This document shows positions 62,857-64,000 of a DNA stretch of 64,000 nucleotides, piece by piece; positions within the stretch are counted from its first letter, which is position 1, and the number at the start of each line of letters is the position of its first letter. Made by a program: the position numbers and the translations under genes. This DNA comes from Desulfuromonadales bacterium (GTDB taxonomy: Bacteria > Desulfobacterota > Desulfuromonadia > Desulfuromonadales > BM103): positions 23,708-87,707 of the forward strand of contig JAQYVY010000006.1 in the NCBI GenBank assembly GCA_030145195.1, read 5' to 3'. The notes beneath the pieces were generated by a model that saw nothing but the letters and a program-made list of their open reading frames with translations, had not been told where the DNA came from and did no database searches.

Positions 62857-63861
62857 ATGTTGCGAAAACACCCCTGGCTTGTTCCCTTACTTTTTATTAC
62901 CCTGCTGTTCTACCTGAACTTTATCGCCCGCATTCTTCTCTCACCGCTGGCGCCGGTAATGGAGACGGAGTTTGGATACTCTCATGCCGGCACCGGGACC
63001 CTTTTCCTGATGACATCGCTGGGCTATTTCTTCGGCCTGTTTGCTTCCGGGGTGATCTCCTCGCGCTGGACTTTTACCCAGACGATCCAGTTGTCCGTGT
63101 CCGGTTTCGGCCTCTGTCTGATCTGCATTGCCTTCAGCCGCAATTATTTTCAGATCGGAGTACTTGTCGCCGTACTCGGTTTCATGGCGGGGCTCTATCT
63201 GCCAGCGGGCATGGCCAAACTGACCGAGCTGATCCCCTCGACTCACTGGGGGGTTGGGCTGGCCGTCCACGAACTGGGCCCGAATTTCGCTCTATTCCTG
63301 GCCCCTCTTCAGGTGGAACTTATGATCCGCTTTTTTGACTGGCACCAGGTCTTGCTCTTCCAGGGATTGCTGACCCTAGGCATTGTAGCCGCGTATCGTT
63401 TTTATGCCGGGCAGGGTGGGAGCCGGGGCGTCGCACCGAAACTGAGCACTTTGCGAGACTTGTCCCGGCAAAAGAATTTCTGGAAGCTGGTTCTGCTATT
63501 TGGCCTAGGTGTGGGAAGTACGCTCGGAATCTACTCAATGCTGCCTGTCTATTTTATCGATCAGGGAATTGAACGAGGTCTGGGCAACAGCATGCTGTCG
63601 GCATCGCGGACGCTGAGCATTCCTGTCGTGCTTATCGGTGGCTGGCTGACAGATAGGATTGGCGTGCGCCGCTCCCTTATGATTATCCTAATCACAGGGG
63701 GGGTACTAACTGCTCTCATCGGCGTGCTGCAGGGGTATTGGTTGTTTGTGCCGGTTTTTCTTCAACCGTTGTTTGCCGTCTGTTTTTTTCCTCCGGTGTT
63801 TAAGGCTTTGGCCTTGTCGGTTCCTGCAGAGTTGAGAAATCAGGCCGTTGCCTATATGTAG
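62857..63861 (+). pseudogene. MFS transporter interrupted by an IS element
   Basis: Major facilitator superfamily carrier with about ten of the usual twelve helices. It reads from ATG 62857 for 334 codons (family length about 400) and stops at a TAG formed at the insertion-sequence junction, inside the motif NQAVAYM. The typical loop GGWLTDRIGVRRSL between helices 8 and 9 is present. The remaining 3' part, if any, lies beyond the IS outside the window. The substrate is unknown. Confidence 0.8.
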
Positions 63862-64000
63862 TGGTCAACTATTTCCGGACAGTAAGTTAAGTTTTTCTTC
63901 TGCCACAGTTGGTGCTATCCCACCATTTCGCTGATGTGGCCGGTAACAGTTGTAATAATCCATCAGATAACAGCCTGTATCCCTTTTGGCCTCAGGGAAG
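63862..64000 (-). mobile_element. IS3-family insertion sequence (right part cut by window edge)
   Basis: The element begins at TGGTCAACTATTTCCGGACA, immediately after the truncated MFS codons, and contains the 3' end of a transposase gene on the minus strand. The other end is not in the window. Confidence 0.8.
63865..64000 (-). CDS. IS3-family transposase OrfB, C-terminus (partial)
   Basis: The minus strand reads FPEAKRDTGCYLMDYYN, then CYRPHQRNGGIAPTVAEEKL and NLLSGNS-stop. The YYNxxRPHQxNGG pattern is the C-terminal signature of IS3-type (DDE integrase-like) transposases. The stop (63867-63865) lies 4 bases inside the element's end. Confidence 0.88.
   Translation of the reverse strand, partial: FPEAKRDTGCYLMDYYNCYRPHQRNGGIAPTVAEEKLNLLSGNS

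Noticed and set aside
62754..63338. 194-codon plus-strand frame overlapping the MFS gene
   Set aside because: It begins in repeat copy E and runs out of frame with the MFS protein, which has clear membrane helices.

Overview
The window reads as chromosomal DNA of a mesophilic Desulfuromonadales/Geobacter-type bacterium. The basis is protein style only: many radical-SAM and PilZ/receiver proteins, periplasmic [NiFe] hydrogenase, a c-heme chemoreceptor, several sigma-54 signals, a GrdB-type selenoprotein and DUF6178/VF530-type genes. No rRNA or intact tRNA is present, so the assignment is an inference.

Layout. 1-12 kb: housekeeping genes (end of secA, a GAF histidine kinase, argJ, deoC-deoB, a PilZ protein, a dGTPase, a receiver protein with a hexapeptide-repeat linker, valS). 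12-17.5 kb: an accessory island holding degenerate repeats, a tRNA-Pro relic, [NiFe]-hydrogenase large and small subunits, a chemoreceptor with a periplasmic CxxCH heme site, and a decayed histidine kinase. 17.7-23.1 kb: ptsP and a sigma-54 activator whose sensor half is an [FeFe]-hydrogenase-like iron-sulfur module, with three copies of a GTGCCA-N4-TGGCAC palindrome and a sigma-54 promoter/terminator pair that looks like a small RNA gene. 23-51 kb: mostly ordinary genes (beta-hydroxyacid dehydrogenase, Na/Pi symporter, DEAD-box helicase, radical-SAM proteins, an in-frame-UGA selenoprotein, acyl-CoA dehydrogenase, M23 and M20 peptidases, YeeE/TusA sulfur genes, a PAS kinase, hrpB). 51-64 kb: a second accessory stretch with a caspase-like protein and two lipoproteins, a SPOR-domain relic, a sigma-54-driven cheY/binding protein/chemoreceptor/cheW operon, an AT-rich KEARLA-repeat membrane protein, structured intergenic DNA, an Mrp ATPase, and an MFS gene cut by an IS3-family element that runs off the window.

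How the genes may work together. The most interesting reading is a hydrogen-sensing region with two parts. The [NiFe] large subunit ends exactly at the last His of DPCxxCxxH, as in regulatory hydrogenases. The Tat-exported small subunit has cysteines for three [4Fe-4S] clusters. There is no cytochrome b; the next gene, 3 bases later, is a chemoreceptor carrying a periplasmic c-heme site. I infer that electrons from H2 could reduce the receptor heme and so control swimming. A few kilobases away, the [FeFe]-hydrogenase-like sigma-54 activator could give a transcriptional response through the palindromes and the small RNA. Both functions are inferred; the motifs are seen directly.

A family of decayed intergenic repeats occurs at least six times, at the edges of the accessory stretches, and marks places where DNA has been gained or lost.
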